From: an uncultured Alphaproteobacteria bacterium
GTDB taxonomy: Bacteria; Pseudomonadota; Alphaproteobacteria; Puniceispirillales; Marisalimonadaceae
Assembly (NCBI GenBank): GCA_937142855.1
Contig: CAKZQZ010000090.1
Location: forward strand, 1 to 64,000
Direction: 5' to 3'
DNA length: 64,000 nt
Shown: piece by piece, positions 18,343 to 27,699 of the stretch
Position numbering within the stretch: the first letter of the stretch is position 1
Layout of the letters: every line of letters begins with the position of its first letter
The notes under the pieces: generated by a model
Told to the model about the DNA's origin: nothing
Seen by the model: only the letters and a program-made list of their open reading frames with translations
Databases searched by the model: none
Made by a program: the position numbers and the translations under genes

Positions 18343-19563
18343 TTAAATTTCTCCATGGCGAAAATCATATTTGGCGTTAGTAGATTCCATAATTTTGGGA
18401 AGATTAATCTTTCTAATTAAACCTGGATAATCATCAAAAGCTTCTTTGCTTGTGCTCGTAAACCAGGTTTGAGCATGATGCCTGGAAACTTCTAAAAAAA
18501 GAGAGTTTCTATGTTTTTTATCTAAATGTTCTATTATATCATCCAATAATAGGATAGGTGCCATATTAAATTTAAAATTTAACAGTCTCGCATGAGCTAA
18601 TATTAAAGAAATTAAAATTAATTTTTGCTCTCCGGTAGACGAAATGTCAGTATTTTTATTATTTGTTCTATTTAAAAATTGTATTATTGTATTACTAGGG
18701 CCAAAATTAAAATTTTCTGAAGAAAGCCTAGATTCTTTTAACATTAATTTAACGTAATTTTCTACTTCTAAAGCTGGTCTTTCAGAAAGTAAAGTTTCAA
18801 TATTGCCAATTAATTTAATTTCTACTGGAGGAAAATTATTTGTAAGTAAATTATTTTTTAGCTCATTATTATATAAATTATTTAATTCATATATTAAATC
18901 AACTCTTGTCGCTGTTATTGCAACTGCTAATTCTGATATTTGACTTTCAATTGTGTCTAACCACGCTTGATCACTATTATAACCCATCAAGATTTTACTT
19001 CTATTCCTTAGAAGAGTTTCAAACTTATATACCCTATTCAGGTGTAAGTTATCCAATGATAATGCAAGCTGATCTATAAAACGTCTTTTTGAACTCATTC
19101 CAGACTGAAACAACATGCACATCTGGGGAGTGACCCATAATATTTTTATAATTGTTTCTAACGAACTTAGTAGAAAGTTTTCAGAATTAACCTTTGCAAC
19201 TCTAGATCTTTTAATTGAATTTTCCCTTAAGCCCGTTCCAATATTAAATTTGCCATTAGGAGTTTTAACATCAGCATTAATCCCCCATAGATAATTTGTA
19301 TGATCTCCAGTATTTTGATATAAAAAATCTTCCAGATTTGACTTCCTAAGGCCCCTTCCCTGATTTAGTAAAGAGATTGCCTCTAAAATATTGGTTTTAC
19401 CGCAGCCATTTTCTCCATATATTAATATTGGTAAATTATTTATATGTAGATTTAATTCAACGTGATTTCTAAAGTTTTTTAAGCTAAGCTTTTCTAGATA
19501 AAATTTGTGAGATTTTTGATTTCTATTTTCAGCATGTTCAAAGGGTAAAATGTTGTTACTCAT
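18343..19563 (-). CDS. recF: DNA replication and repair protein RecF
   Basis: An SMC-like ATPase that helps load RecA at single-strand gaps. Of 406 residues, about 20 precede the usual start at LEKLSLKNFRNH. Walker A is YGENGCGKTNILEA, the signature region is SSTGEQKLILISLILAHARLL and Walker B is PILLLDDIIEHLD. The ATG at 19563 follows dnaN by 37 bp. The N-terminal extension (MSNNILPFEHAENRNQ) is unusual, but no internal ATG precedes the conserved region. It is coupled to gyrB with no spacing. Confidence 0.95.
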   Translation of the reverse strand: MSNNILPFEHAENRNQKSHKFYLEKLSLKNFRNHVELNLHINNLPILIYGENGCGKTNILEAISLLNQGRGLRKSNLEDFLYQNTGDHTNYLWGINADVKTPNGKFNIGTGLRENSIKRSRVAKVNSENFLLSSLETIIKILWVTPQMCMLFQSGMSSKRRFIDQLALSLDNLHLNRVYKFETLLRNRSKILMGYNSDQAWLDTIESQISELAVAITATRVDLIYELNNLYNNELKNNLLTNNFPPVEIKLIGNIETLLSERPALEVENYVKLMLKESRLSSENFNFGPSNTIIQFLNRTNNKNTDISSTGEQKLILISLILAHARLLNFKFNMAPILLLDDIIEHLDKKHRNSLFLEVSRHHAQTWFTSTSKEAFDDYPGLIRKINLPKIMESTNAKYDFRHGEI

Positions 19564-19600
19564 ATCGATCCTAAATTTACAAATTAAATTTTGTAAACAA

Positions 19601-20710
19601 TTATACTCTCATAGGCATTAGTACAAAAATAACACCATCTTGATCTGGGTCAGTAATTAATGCCGGAGAAGCTGAATCTGATAATAATATTTCGATGTCT
19701 TTACCTTGTATTTGGGAAGATATATCTAACAAGTATTTTGAGTTAAAGCCAATGTCTAAATTTTGACTATTATAGTCTATTTCTAATTCTTCAAATGCGT
19801 TACCCAAGTCATGACTATTTACATTTAAAGATAATAAATTTTTGTTAAGTGATAGTTTTATAGCTCTTGATTTTTCCATAGAAACTGTGGAAACTCTATC
19901 CACCGCCTTTGAAAAATCTGCGTTTGCAACCACTAATTTATTTAAATTTTCTTTTGGGATAACTCTTTGATAATCAGGAAAAGAACCATCAATTAATTTA
20001 GTTGTTAAAATTGAATTTGGAAAAATAAATTTAACTTTTGTATTAGAAACAATAATCTTAACTTTTTCTTCCGTTCCTTCTGCCAATTTTCTAATCTCAC
20101 CAACAGCCTTACGAGGAATTATAATACCTGGTATAGACTCTGCTCCTTCAGGAATTGGTATTTCTGCCTGAGCAAGGCGATGTCCATCTGTAGCTACAGC
20201 CCTTAGTTTATCCTTATTATCTTCAGGAACATGTAAAAAAATACCATTTAAATAATATCTCGTTTCCTCTGAAGAAATAGCAAATTTTGTGTTGTCAATT
20301 AGATTTAACAGATCAACAGACTGAAGAGAAAATTCATTCCCTTTTTCTATTTCTGTCATAACAGGGTAATCATCAACGGGTAAAGTAGGAAGTATGAACT
20401 TAGACTTACCTGCTGAGACCTCAACGTTTAAATCTAAAAGTTCTATTTTTATTTCTCCTCCATCTGGTAATTTTCTAACAATGTCGTATAAAGTGTGAGC
20501 TGATAAAGTTGCTTTTCCTTGTTTAGAAACAATACAACCAGTAACTTCAACTATGTCCATATCCATATCAGTTGCTGTTAGTGATATTTTAGATGAATTA
20601 GTTTCTATAAGCACATTAGATAAGATAGGTATTGTGTTTCTTCTCTCCACTACTGAGTATATATGTCCCAATGGTTTAAGAAGAGAATTTCTATCTATAG
20701 TAAAATGCAT
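19601..20710 (-). CDS. dnaN: DNA polymerase III sliding clamp (beta subunit)
   Basis: The 369-residue beta clamp that tethers the replicative polymerase. MHFTIDRNSLLKPLGHIYSVVERRNTIPILSN is the standard N-terminus; ATDGHRLA in the middle domain and the C-terminal VLMPMRV are diagnostic. Three clamp domains fit the length. It lies 110 bp downstream of dnaA on the same strand, and the gap carries a good extended -10 promoter, so it probably has its own transcript in addition to any read-through from dnaA. The ATG at 20710 is conserved. Confidence 0.97.
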   Translation of the reverse strand: MHFTIDRNSLLKPLGHIYSVVERRNTIPILSNVLIETNSSKISLTATDMDMDIVEVTGCIVSKQGKATLSAHTLYDIVRKLPDGGEIKIELLDLNVEVSAGKSKFILPTLPVDDYPVMTEIEKGNEFSLQSVDLLNLIDNTKFAISSEETRYYLNGIFLHVPEDNKDKLRAVATDGHRLAQAEIPIPEGAESIPGIIIPRKAVGEIRKLAEGTEEKVKIIVSNTKVKFIFPNSILTTKLIDGSFPDYQRVIPKENLNKLVVANADFSKAVDRVSTVSMEKSRAIKLSLNKNLLSLNVNSHDLGNAFEELEIDYNSQNLDIGFNSKYLLDISSQIQGKDIEILLSDSASPALITDPDQDGVIFVLMPMRV

Positions 20711-20750
20711 TATCTAACCTCAATTACATTATGAAAAACTTTTCACTAAA

Positions 20751-20780
20751 ATTATAACACGTTTAACTTTGTTTCAGCAA
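20751..20780 (-). promoter_or_regulatory. Probable sigma-70-type promoter for dnaN
   Basis: On the minus strand, between dnaA and dnaN, TGTTATAAT forms an extended -10 (TATAAT at 20756-20751), with a weak -35 TTGCTG (20780-20775) 18 bases upstream. Transcription would begin near 20744, about 34 bases before the dnaN ATG. The perfect -10 hexamer with its TGn extension makes this one of the better promoter candidates in the window, though the AT-rich setting raises chance matches. Confidence 0.5.
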
Positions 20781-20820
20781 GTTATTACATTCTAGTTTTT
20801 GTATGTAGATTAAACAATAA

Positions 20821-22257
20821 TTAAGAAGACAGGATTGATTTTTTTAAATCAAAAAGTTGATTTCTAAGTTTTTGATCAGTAACTAATAAAGCCTCTATTT
20901 TTTTAACTGCATGCATAACAGTTGTATGATCTTTTCCTCCAAAATTCTTTCCAATTTCTGGATAAGAAAAAGTAGTTAGTGATTTGCAAAGGTACATAGC
21001 TATTTGTCTAGGTCTAGCAATATTAATGGATCTTCTTGAAGTGCTCATATCAGATAAGTTTAAATTAAAATATGTGGTAACTATTTCTTGTATATAACTT
21101 ATGGAAATTTTTTTCTCATTCTTTTTTAAAACGTCAGAAAGCAACTCTTCTGAATTAGAAACACTAATATCTTTACCAGTAAGTTCATGGTTGGCCCATA
21201 TGCGGTTTAAAGCACCTTCCAATTCTCTAATATTATTAATAATTTTAGATGCTAAAAAATCTAAAACTTCGAATGGAACATTTATATTATGCAAATCAAC
21301 TTTCTTTTTCAGTATATCCAGTCTGAGATTATAATCTGTAGCAATAAAATCAACAACAAGGCCACCTCCTAATCTTGATTTTAGTTTTTCGTCTAAATCT
21401 AATAATTCGAAAGGTGATTTATTAGAGGATATAATTATTTGTTTTCCTAAATTTATTAAATCATTAAAAGTATAAAAAAACTCTTCCTGAGTAGATCCCT
21501 TACCTCCGATAAACTGAATATCATCTATCATTAATATATCAACAGATCTAAATTGATCTTTAAAACTTATAGTATCTTTAAGCCTAATTGCCTTTATAAA
21601 TTGGTACATGAAACGCTCAGCCGACATCAATACTATTTGCAGATTAGGTGAACGTTGTCTCAAATCAATAGCAATTGCATTTAATAAATGTGTTTTACCC
21701 ATACCAACATTGCCATGAATATACAAAGGGTTATAAGTTAATGATTTACTTTCACATATTCTCTTTGAAGCTGCGTAGGCCATTCTATTAGATTCACCAA
21801 CAACAAAATTATCAAAAGTGAATGAAGGATTTATTTTCATGGAAACACTATCCACAAATGATAAATCTTTATGAAATATGGCTTGAGGTTTATGAGTTAA
21901 AGATACCTTGTTAATATTTTTTTCAACATTATTTTGATTATCACCTGTATTTATTTTAATTTTTTTTAAGTTTTGGAAATGATTGGAAGCTTCACTAAAA
22001 ATAGTTTCATAATATTGAGTTTCAGCCCTATTAGCAATCAAAGAGGATTTAGCTTTTATATATAATACACCATCTTTGTATCTTTCATAATAAAGAGGTT
22101 CAATCCATGCTTTCCAGACAATTTGTTTTATATTTTTCGAAATAATTTCTTTTGATTTAGCCCAATTTTCTTTTTGCAACTCTTCTGATTGAAATAAGTT
22201 ATCTTTATTAACATTTTTGTTAATATTTTCATTCAAATTGGGTACAACTTCATTCAT
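20821..22257 (-). CDS. dnaA: Chromosomal replication initiator DnaA
   Basis: The initiator ATPase that opens oriC. The 478-residue protein has the N-terminal DnaB-interaction domain (WIEPLYYERYKDGVLYIKA), a variable linker, the AAA+ domain with Walker A HGNVGMGKTHLLNA and Walker B ILMIDDIQFIGGKGSTQEEFF, and the C-terminal DnaA-box-binding helix-turn-helix with the signature GGKDHTTVMHAVKKIE. All key motifs are intact. Its ATG at 22257 follows a long AT-rich leader after the rpsT terminator. Gene order rpsT-dnaA-dnaN-recF-gyrB is conserved in related bacteria. Confidence 0.97.
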   Translation of the reverse strand: MNEVVPNLNENINKNVNKDNLFQSEELQKENWAKSKEIISKNIKQIVWKAWIEPLYYERYKDGVLYIKAKSSLIANRAETQYYETIFSEASNHFQNLKKIKINTGDNQNNVEKNINKVSLTHKPQAIFHKDLSFVDSVSMKINPSFTFDNFVVGESNRMAYAASKRICESKSLTYNPLYIHGNVGMGKTHLLNAIAIDLRQRSPNLQIVLMSAERFMYQFIKAIRLKDTISFKDQFRSVDILMIDDIQFIGGKGSTQEEFFYTFNDLINLGKQIIISSNKSPFELLDLDEKLKSRLGGGLVVDFIATDYNLRLDILKKKVDLHNINVPFEVLDFLASKIINNIRELEGALNRIWANHELTGKDISVSNSEELLSDVLKKNEKKISISYIQEIVTTYFNLNLSDMSTSRRSINIARPRQIAMYLCKSLTTFSYPEIGKNFGGKDHTTVMHAVKKIEALLVTDQKLRNQLFDLKKSILSS

Positions 22258-22678
22258 TTAAAAGGTAACTCTAATACAAAATTAAATTTATTATTTATAA
22301 GTTTTATTTGATTTAAATAATGAATATATATTTACGTCATAGATAAGCAACGTGTAGGTACAATAATAAAATTAAAAAAAAGATTGATTTTTCTTTTTTA
22401 TAAAAAAGATCATTAATAACAATAATTTATAATTAATAAAAAAAAAATTTTGTTAACAGTATTAAATTTCTTTAAAATAATTTGAAATGTTATCCTAAGA
22501 TTTTCTAATAAAATTTTATGATATTGTGTTGAATTTATTACGATTCTCTTCAAGTAATAAATTTATAAGAAAAAAGATAAAATGAAAAACGAAGAGTTAG
22601 TTTTTATATAAAAATTCAATATATATTTTTGATTAATTTCTATATATGTGCGAATCGTTTGTTTTATTCTTTTTGAAC
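22258..22678. other. AT-rich gene-free region upstream of dnaA
   Basis: The dnaA-rpsT gap (468 bp in all) is the only gene-free stretch over 300 bp in the window. No ORF with coding character is visible. It is extremely AT-rich with long A and T runs and contains two GANTC sites (22542-22546 and 22653-22657). I found no consensus DnaA box (TTATNCACA); TTATCCTAA at 22490-22498 is only a partial match. It must contain the dnaA promoter and could contain the replication origin, but the sequence alone does not establish that. Confidence 0.4.
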
Positions 22679-22704
22679 AAAAAAAAAGAGGCTAAAGCCT
22701 CTTT
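22679..22704 (-). terminator. Intrinsic terminator of rpsT
   Basis: Downstream of rpsT on the minus strand: stem AAAGAGGC, loop TTTA, stem GCCTCTTT (22704-22685), continued by a T-run of about six (22684-22679). It is a perfect 8-bp stem with GC at its inner end and a U-tract, which makes a textbook Rho-independent terminator. It separates rpsT from dnaA. Confidence 0.92.
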
Positions 22705-22725
22705 ATTAATAAAATATTAATATTA

Positions 22726-22989
22726 TTATGCTATTTGTTTTATTCTAGCTGAGAGTCTTGATAACTTTCTTGAAATGGTGTTTTTCTTAAAAACACCTTT
22801 CGTCACCGCTCTATGCATTTCAGGCTGGGCTTCTTTAAATGCATTAGTAGCTAAAGTTTTATCCGATTTTTCAATAGCAAGTTCTACTTTTTTTATAAAA
22901 GTTCTAACTCTATTCTTTCTTACTTTATTAACAATTTCCATCCTAGAGTTACGTCTTATTCTTTTTTTAGCAGAAATATGATTAGCCAT
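22726..22989 (-). CDS. rpsT: 30S ribosomal protein S20
   Basis: An 87-residue, lysine- and arginine-rich protein with the S20 pattern: MANHISAKKRIRRNSR at the start, then helices ending SRKLSRLSARIKQIA. S20 binds 16S rRNA early in 30S assembly. It starts at ATG 22989 preceded by AAGGTG. A TTGACA -35 element lies upstream and a strong terminator downstream, so it is a one-gene transcript between mutM and dnaA, the usual place in alphaproteobacteria. Confidence 0.96.
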   Translation of the reverse strand: MANHISAKKRIRRNSRMEIVNKVRKNRVRTFIKKVELAIEKSDKTLATNAFKEAQPEMHRAVTKGVFKKNTISRKLSRLSARIKQIA

Positions 22990-23018
22990 TACTACACCTT
23001 AATTAAATTTGAATTATC

Positions 23019-23046
23019 AATTAGTTATTTCTACAAGAGATGTCAA
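23019..23046 (-). promoter_or_regulatory. Possible rpsT promoter
   Basis: On the minus strand a perfect -35 hexamer TTGACA (23046-23041) is followed after 16 bases by TAATTG (23024-23019), a poor -10. A better -10 (GATAAT) lies too far downstream. The perfect -35 in front of a ribosomal-protein gene, in a 92-bp gap with no other purpose, is the evidence; the -10 assignment is weak. Confidence 0.4.
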
Positions 23047-23081
23047 GTGAAATTAGGTGTTTATTAATTATTAGCGGTCAG

Positions 23082-23915
23082 TCATATTTGGCAATGGTCA
23101 CAATAGAAAGTTGATCTTTTTGTAATAAGCATATTAATAATGTTATTTTTACAATAAAAGCATTTTTGCCCTGCTCTTCCATAAACTTTTAATTTTTGAC
23201 TGAAATATCCTAATTTTCCATCTGGTTGAGCATGATTTTTTATTGTTGTACCACCTACCTTAATAGCTTTTTTTAATATAAATCTGCATGCTTTAATAAT
23301 AGTATCTACTTCTTGATTACTTAAACTATTAGCACTTCTTTTAGGATGTATTTTTGCTCTATACAATATTTCACTAGCATAGATATTTCCAATTCCAGCA
23401 ATGACTCTTTGATCTATTAAAGTGTTCTTAATACTTTTTTTTCTATTATTAATAAGTGGTTTTAATTTATTTACTGTCAATTCTTTACTAAGAGCTTCAA
23501 TACCTAAGTTTTTTAACAAAAAGTGATGATATATATCCTTTTTATTAAAAAAATCTACAAAACCAAATCGTCTTGGATCATTGTAAGTTATGGAGTACGT
23601 TAATTTGTTTTCTGCTTGAACAACTATGTCAATATGATCATGCTTAGATTTTAAATGATTTTTTTTTTGGATTTTAATTTGTCCACTCATTCCTAAATGA
23701 ATAAGAAGTATTTTATTTTTTATTGTTGGAATTAGTATATACTTTCCCATTCTGAATGGTTTTTTTAAAATATCTTTTTCTAAGTTTACCTTTAAATTAT
23801 CTTTTACTTTCCACCTTAAGTCATACCTATAAATTTCTACTTTTTTAACCAGTGCGTTTTTTACAATTTTATCCAAAGCCAAACGAACAGTCTCTACTTC
23901 TGGCAATTCTGGCAT
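23082..23915 (-). CDS. mutM: Formamidopyrimidine-DNA glycosylase (Fpg)
   Basis: Removes 8-oxoguanine and formamidopyrimidines and nicks the DNA. The 277-residue protein starts MPELPEVE, where Pro2 is the catalytic nucleophile and Glu3 assists. It has the conserved lysine segment GKYILIPT, the helix-two-turn-helix region DQRVIAGIGNIYASEILYRAKIHP, and a C-terminal zinc finger CFYC...CDHC. All catalytic parts are intact. It is divergent from ubiE across 82 bp and followed by rpsT with 92 bp between. Confidence 0.96.
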   Translation of the reverse strand: MPELPEVETVRLALDKIVKNALVKKVEIYRYDLRWKVKDNLKVNLEKDILKKPFRMGKYILIPTIKNKILLIHLGMSGQIKIQKKNHLKSKHDHIDIVVQAENKLTYSITYNDPRRFGFVDFFNKKDIYHHFLLKNLGIEALSKELTVNKLKPLINNRKKSIKNTLIDQRVIAGIGNIYASEILYRAKIHPKRSANSLSNQEVDTIIKACRFILKKAIKVGGTTIKNHAQPDGKLGYFSQKLKVYGRAGQKCFYCKNNIINMLITKRSTFYCDHCQI

Positions 23916-23997
23916 TTTTTTATCCTTTTATAGCTATCTTTAAATAAATTAAAAAAGTATATTTACTATAATCATAAATATAACATCTGAGTTCTAA

Positions 23998-24738
23998 ATG
24001 TTAAATAATGAAGAAAAAAATATAGATTTTGGTAACAAAAAAGTTAAGAAAACTGAAAAGCAGACTTTAGTAAATAATGTTTTTAATTCTGTTGCTGACA
24101 AGTATGATTTAATGAATGATCTAACAAGCCTCGGTATTCATAGATTATGGAAGGACAGTCTAATAAATTGGCTAGCACCGCAACCTTATCAAAAATTAGC
24201 TGATATTGCAGGGGGTACTGGAGATATTTCTATGAAATTTTTATTAGCAGGTGGTTGTTCAGCACATATTATTGATATTAACAAGGAAATGATCACTAAA
24301 GGCAAATTAAAAAATAATAATAATAACAATTTATCATGGACAATTGCTAGCGCAGAAAACTTACCAATGGCCGACAACTCATATGAAAGAGCATCCATGG
24401 GATTTGGTCTTAGAAACATAACAAATAGAGTTCTGGCATTAAAAGAAGTTTATAGAATACTCAAACCTGGTGGCCGTTTTATTTGTTTAGAATTTAGCCA
24501 TGTTGAAAACAGTTTATTAAAAAAAATATATGATGTTTGGTCATTTCAGTTTATGCCAAGAATAGGACAAAAAATCACCGGAGATAAAGAGGCCTATAAC
24601 TATTTAGTTGAATCAATAAGGCAATTCCCTTCCCAACCTGAGCTTACGCAGATGTTTTCAGAAGCTGGATTCTCTCGTGTCAAATATAGAAATTTATCAA
24701 ATGGAATAGTCACTCTACATTCAGGTTGGAAACTATAA
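23998..24738 (+). CDS. ubiE: Ubiquinone/menaquinone methyltransferase UbiE
   Basis: The SAM-dependent C-methyltransferase of ubiquinone synthesis. The 246 residues include VADKYDLMNDLTSLGIHRLWK, the SAM-binding motif ADIAGGTGDISMKF, SMGFGLRNITNRVLALKEVYRILKPGGRF and the terminal NGIVTLHSGWKL, all typical of UbiE. The stop TAA shares its last base with the ubiB ATG (TAATG at 24736-24740), so the two are translationally coupled. The order next to mutM and rpsT is the common alphaproteobacterial one. Confidence 0.97.
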   Translation: MLNNEEKNIDFGNKKVKKTEKQTLVNNVFNSVADKYDLMNDLTSLGIHRLWKDSLINWLAPQPYQKLADIAGGTGDISMKFLLAGGCSAHIIDINKEMITKGKLKNNNNNNLSWTIASAENLPMADNSYERASMGFGLRNITNRVLALKEVYRILKPGGRFICLEFSHVENSLLKKIYDVWSFQFMPRIGQKITGDKEAYNYLVESIRQFPSQPELTQMFSEAGFSRVKYRNLSNGIVTLHSGWKL

Positions 24739-26192
24739 TGTCTATTCAAAAAAAGCTTAATTATCCATTGTGGCAAGGGCCATACTTTGTGTTTAAGTGT
24801 TTTTTGATATTGCTGAAATTAGGTAGATCAGGTGTTTTTTCTCTAATAGTTAATAATGATTCTTTCAATAAAAAAACTATTTTCTTATTTAAATTGGTTG
24901 ATTTTATTTTTTATAAAAAAAAAGAGGAGCACGTTGGAAGTTTACTTCTTAAATGCCTTACCAATCTGGGTCCTGGATTTATTAAATTTGGACAAGCTTT
25001 ATCTACTAGGCCAGACTTAATTGGCATCGAAACTTGTGAATATCTTAAGAAGCTACAAGATGATATTAAACCTTTTCCAGGATCAATTGCAAAACAAATT
25101 ATTGAAGCTGAAACAAAAGAATCTATTGATAATATTTTTGCTTCTTTTGAAGAAAAACCCATTGCGAACGCTTCAGTCGCTCAAGTTCATAAAGCTATTC
25201 TTAAAAATGGAGAAATAGTTGCTGTCAAGATATTGAGGCCAAATATTGAAAAATTACTATTTAATGATTTTCGTTTTTTTTATTGGTTTGCAAAATGTTT
25301 AGAACTTTGTGTTCCAAACTTTAAAAGGTTTAAGCTTTCAAAAAATGTTGAAGTTTTATCTGAAATTTCTCTTAATGAACTTGATTTAACAATGGAAGCT
25401 GCGGCTGCAGAAGAACTTAGTGAAAATTTTAACGATCACCTTAATTACAAAGTGCCCAAAATATATTGGGAAATAACCAGTACTAATATTCTCGTTCTTG
25501 AATATGTTGATGGGATTAGAATTGATGATTTAGAAACTTTGAAAAAAAATAATCATAATATAAGAAAAATTACTGAAACAGGAACTGAAGTTTTTTTTCT
25601 ACAAGTGTTTAGAGACGGTTTCTTTCATGGAGACATGCATCCAGGAAATATTTTAATAAACGATGATGGAATACTCGTTCCAATTGATTTTGGAATAATG
25701 GGCAGATTATCAAATAAAGATCGTCAATTTTTAGCTCTACTTCTTGTCCATCTTTTGAACAAAAACTATAAAAAAGTTGTTGAAATTCACTCTCAAGCCA
25801 ACATGTTAGGTGAAAACATTTCTCATGATCATCTTGCGCAAGCTATTAGGGCAATTTCAACACCTATTTTAAATAAACCAATAGGTGAAGTTTCCTTAGC
25901 AAAACTATTAGGACAAATATTAACATTATCAAAGGAGTTTAATATTGAGGTTCAACCACAATTTACTTTACTCCAAAAAACAATGCTAATGGCAGAAGGT
26001 ACAACAAGACAGATAAACCCAAACATCAATATGTGGAATTTATCAAGACCATTAATTGAGAAATGGATCAATGAGGCAGACGACCCTTTTAAAATTTTTG
26101 AAGACTGGGTTCAAAAAAACAAATTAGCATTACTTAAAATTCCTGAATTAATTGAAAAATTTGATGAATTTCTATCAAAAAAAATGAATTAA
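24738..26192 (+). CDS. ubiB: Ubiquinone biosynthesis accessory kinase-like protein UbiB
   Basis: An atypical ADCK/UbiB-family protein kinase-like ATPase required for ubiquinone synthesis. The 484 residues include the inhibitory KxGQ motif in FIKFGQALSTRPDLI, the P-loop replacement ASVAQVHKA, catalytic lysine VAVKILRP, GDMHPGNILI and the metal-binding DFGIMGRL. The ATG at 24738 shares a base with the ubiE stop; an upstream in-frame TTG at 24726 is inside ubiE and unlikely. The C-terminal region carries hydrophobic and amphipathic helices. No terminator is seen before coaBC, 55 bp on. Confidence 0.95.
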   Translation: MSIQKKLNYPLWQGPYFVFKCFLILLKLGRSGVFSLIVNNDSFNKKTIFLFKLVDFIFYKKKEEHVGSLLLKCLTNLGPGFIKFGQALSTRPDLIGIETCEYLKKLQDDIKPFPGSIAKQIIEAETKESIDNIFASFEEKPIANASVAQVHKAILKNGEIVAVKILRPNIEKLLFNDFRFFYWFAKCLELCVPNFKRFKLSKNVEVLSEISLNELDLTMEAAAAEELSENFNDHLNYKVPKIYWEITSTNILVLEYVDGIRIDDLETLKKNNHNIRKITETGTEVFFLQVFRDGFFHGDMHPGNILINDDGILVPIDFGIMGRLSNKDRQFLALLLVHLLNKNYKKVVEIHSQANMLGENISHDHLAQAIRAISTPILNKPIGEVSLAKLLGQILTLSKEFNIEVQPQFTLLQKTMLMAEGTTRQINPNINMWNLSRPLIEKWINEADDPFKIFEDWVQKNKLALLKIPELIEKFDEFLSKKMN

Positions 26193-26247
26193 TTTGTTTT
26201 TATATGAATTTGTTTTTAGTATATATTTTTTAGGGTAACAAAATAAA

Positions 26248-27669
26248 ATGAAAGATATTTCGGATTTAATCTCTTTACTTGGTGGTACTGGAGCAATTGC
26301 TCGCAAGTTAGGTATTAACCCATCTGCCATATCGAATTGGAAAAAGCAAAATAAAATTCCTAAAACAAAATATGAGGCTATTTCAAAACTGAGTTTGGAT
26401 CTTAATATTAATATTGAAGAATATCTATTTCCTAATGATTACAAAGGGTCCAAATTTAGTATACTTTTGATTATATGCGGAGGTATAGCATCTTACAAAT
26501 CTCTTGAAATTATTAGATTAATTAAAAAGAATAATATTGAGCTAGATGTTGTCATGACTAAATCAGCCCAAAAATTTCTTACCCCTTTGCTTGTTACAAG
26601 TTTAAATGAAAAAAAATGCTACACCGACCTTTTTTCCATTGAAGATGAAGCAAATATGAACCACATCACACTAGCGAGAAAAGCAGACATAATTTTAGTG
26701 GCACCTGCTACAGCAAATATAATGGGAAAGTTTGCAAATGGGATTGCTGACGATCTTGCAAGTACTATTTTGCTTGCAACTTTTTCTACTGTTTTTTTAG
26801 CTCCTTCAATGAACCCTGTAATGTGGGAAAATTTAGCAACACAAGAGAACTATCATAAACTATTAGATAGAGGAATTAAGTTCATAGAACCTGAAAGTGG
26901 TGATATGGCTTGCGGTGAATTTGGAACTGGAAGGTTACCTGAGCCAAAACATATTATTGATGAAATAGTGAATAATCTCAATTACAAAAAAAAAATACAA
27001 AAACAATTTAATAATGTCTCTGTTGTTATCACAGCAGGCCCAACCATTGAAAACATTGACCCCGTAAGATTTATATCGAACAAGTCCTCTGGAAAGCAAG
27101 GTTATGCAATAGCTTCAGAATTATCAAATAGAGGAGCAGATGTTACTGTGATTTCAGGGCCCGTAGATATACCCCCTCCAAAATGTAACAAATTAATCAA
27201 AATAACATCAGCTCAGGAAATGTACGATAAAACTATTTCAATATTACCTGCTGATATTGTGATTTGTTCAGCAGCTGTTGCGGACTGGAGGCTCATTCCT
27301 GAAATTAATAATAATCACAGCTTGAATACGAAGCACAAAATTAAAAAGTCTAATCATAACTTAAGATTTACAACACTAAAAAACCCAGACATTCTTGAAA
27401 CGATATCTAAATCAAAACGAAGACCCAAGCTTATTGTTGGCTTTTCCGCAGAGACAGAAAATATAATTGAAAATGCAAAATCTAAATTAATATCTAAGAA
27501 ACTTGATCTTATATTAGCCAATGATGTAAGCCAGAATAAAGTCTTTGGTAAAGATACAAATAAAGTTTATGTTCTAACTAATAATAATTGTGAAGAATGG
27601 AGCGAACAGAGTAAAAAATCTGTTGCATCAAATTTAGCTAACAAAATAAATGAAATGTTCTTTTCTTAA
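26248..27669 (+). CDS. coaBC: CoaBC (PPC decarboxylase / PPC synthetase) with N-terminal HTH domain
   Basis: Two steps of coenzyme A synthesis in one 473-residue chain. The flavin-dependent CoaC part starts near residue 68 (FSILLIICGGIASYKS) with NHITLARKADIILVAPATAN, APSMNPVMW and the catalytic-cysteine loop MACGEFGTGRL. The CoaB part follows (VITAGPTIENIDPVRFISNKSSGKQG, AAVADWR). Uncommonly, residues 1-60 form a Cro-like helix-turn-helix, GAIARKLGINPSAISNWKK, in the same uninterrupted frame. The start ATG 26248 follows AGGG. Homologues usually begin at the flavoprotein domain. Enzyme call secure; HTH role unknown. Confidence 0.94.
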   Translation: MKDISDLISLLGGTGAIARKLGINPSAISNWKKQNKIPKTKYEAISKLSLDLNINIEEYLFPNDYKGSKFSILLIICGGIASYKSLEIIRLIKKNNIELDVVMTKSAQKFLTPLLVTSLNEKKCYTDLFSIEDEANMNHITLARKADIILVAPATANIMGKFANGIADDLASTILLATFSTVFLAPSMNPVMWENLATQENYHKLLDRGIKFIEPESGDMACGEFGTGRLPEPKHIIDEIVNNLNYKKKIQKQFNNVSVVITAGPTIENIDPVRFISNKSSGKQGYAIASELSNRGADVTVISGPVDIPPPKCNKLIKITSAQEMYDKTISILPADIVICSAAVADWRLIPEINNNHSLNTKHKIKKSNHNLRFTTLKNPDILETISKSKRRPKLIVGFSAETENIIENAKSKLISKKLDLILANDVSQNKVFGKDTNKVYVLTNNNCEEWSEQSKKSVASNLANKINEMFFS

Positions 27670-27699
27670 TTTTAACTACTTGCTGGATTAAAACAAAAA

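Noticed and set aside
22489-22498. Possible DnaA box TTATCCTAA upstream of dnaA
   Set aside because: It departs from TTATNCACA in the last bases and no second match was found nearby, so it is too weak to call as an origin element.
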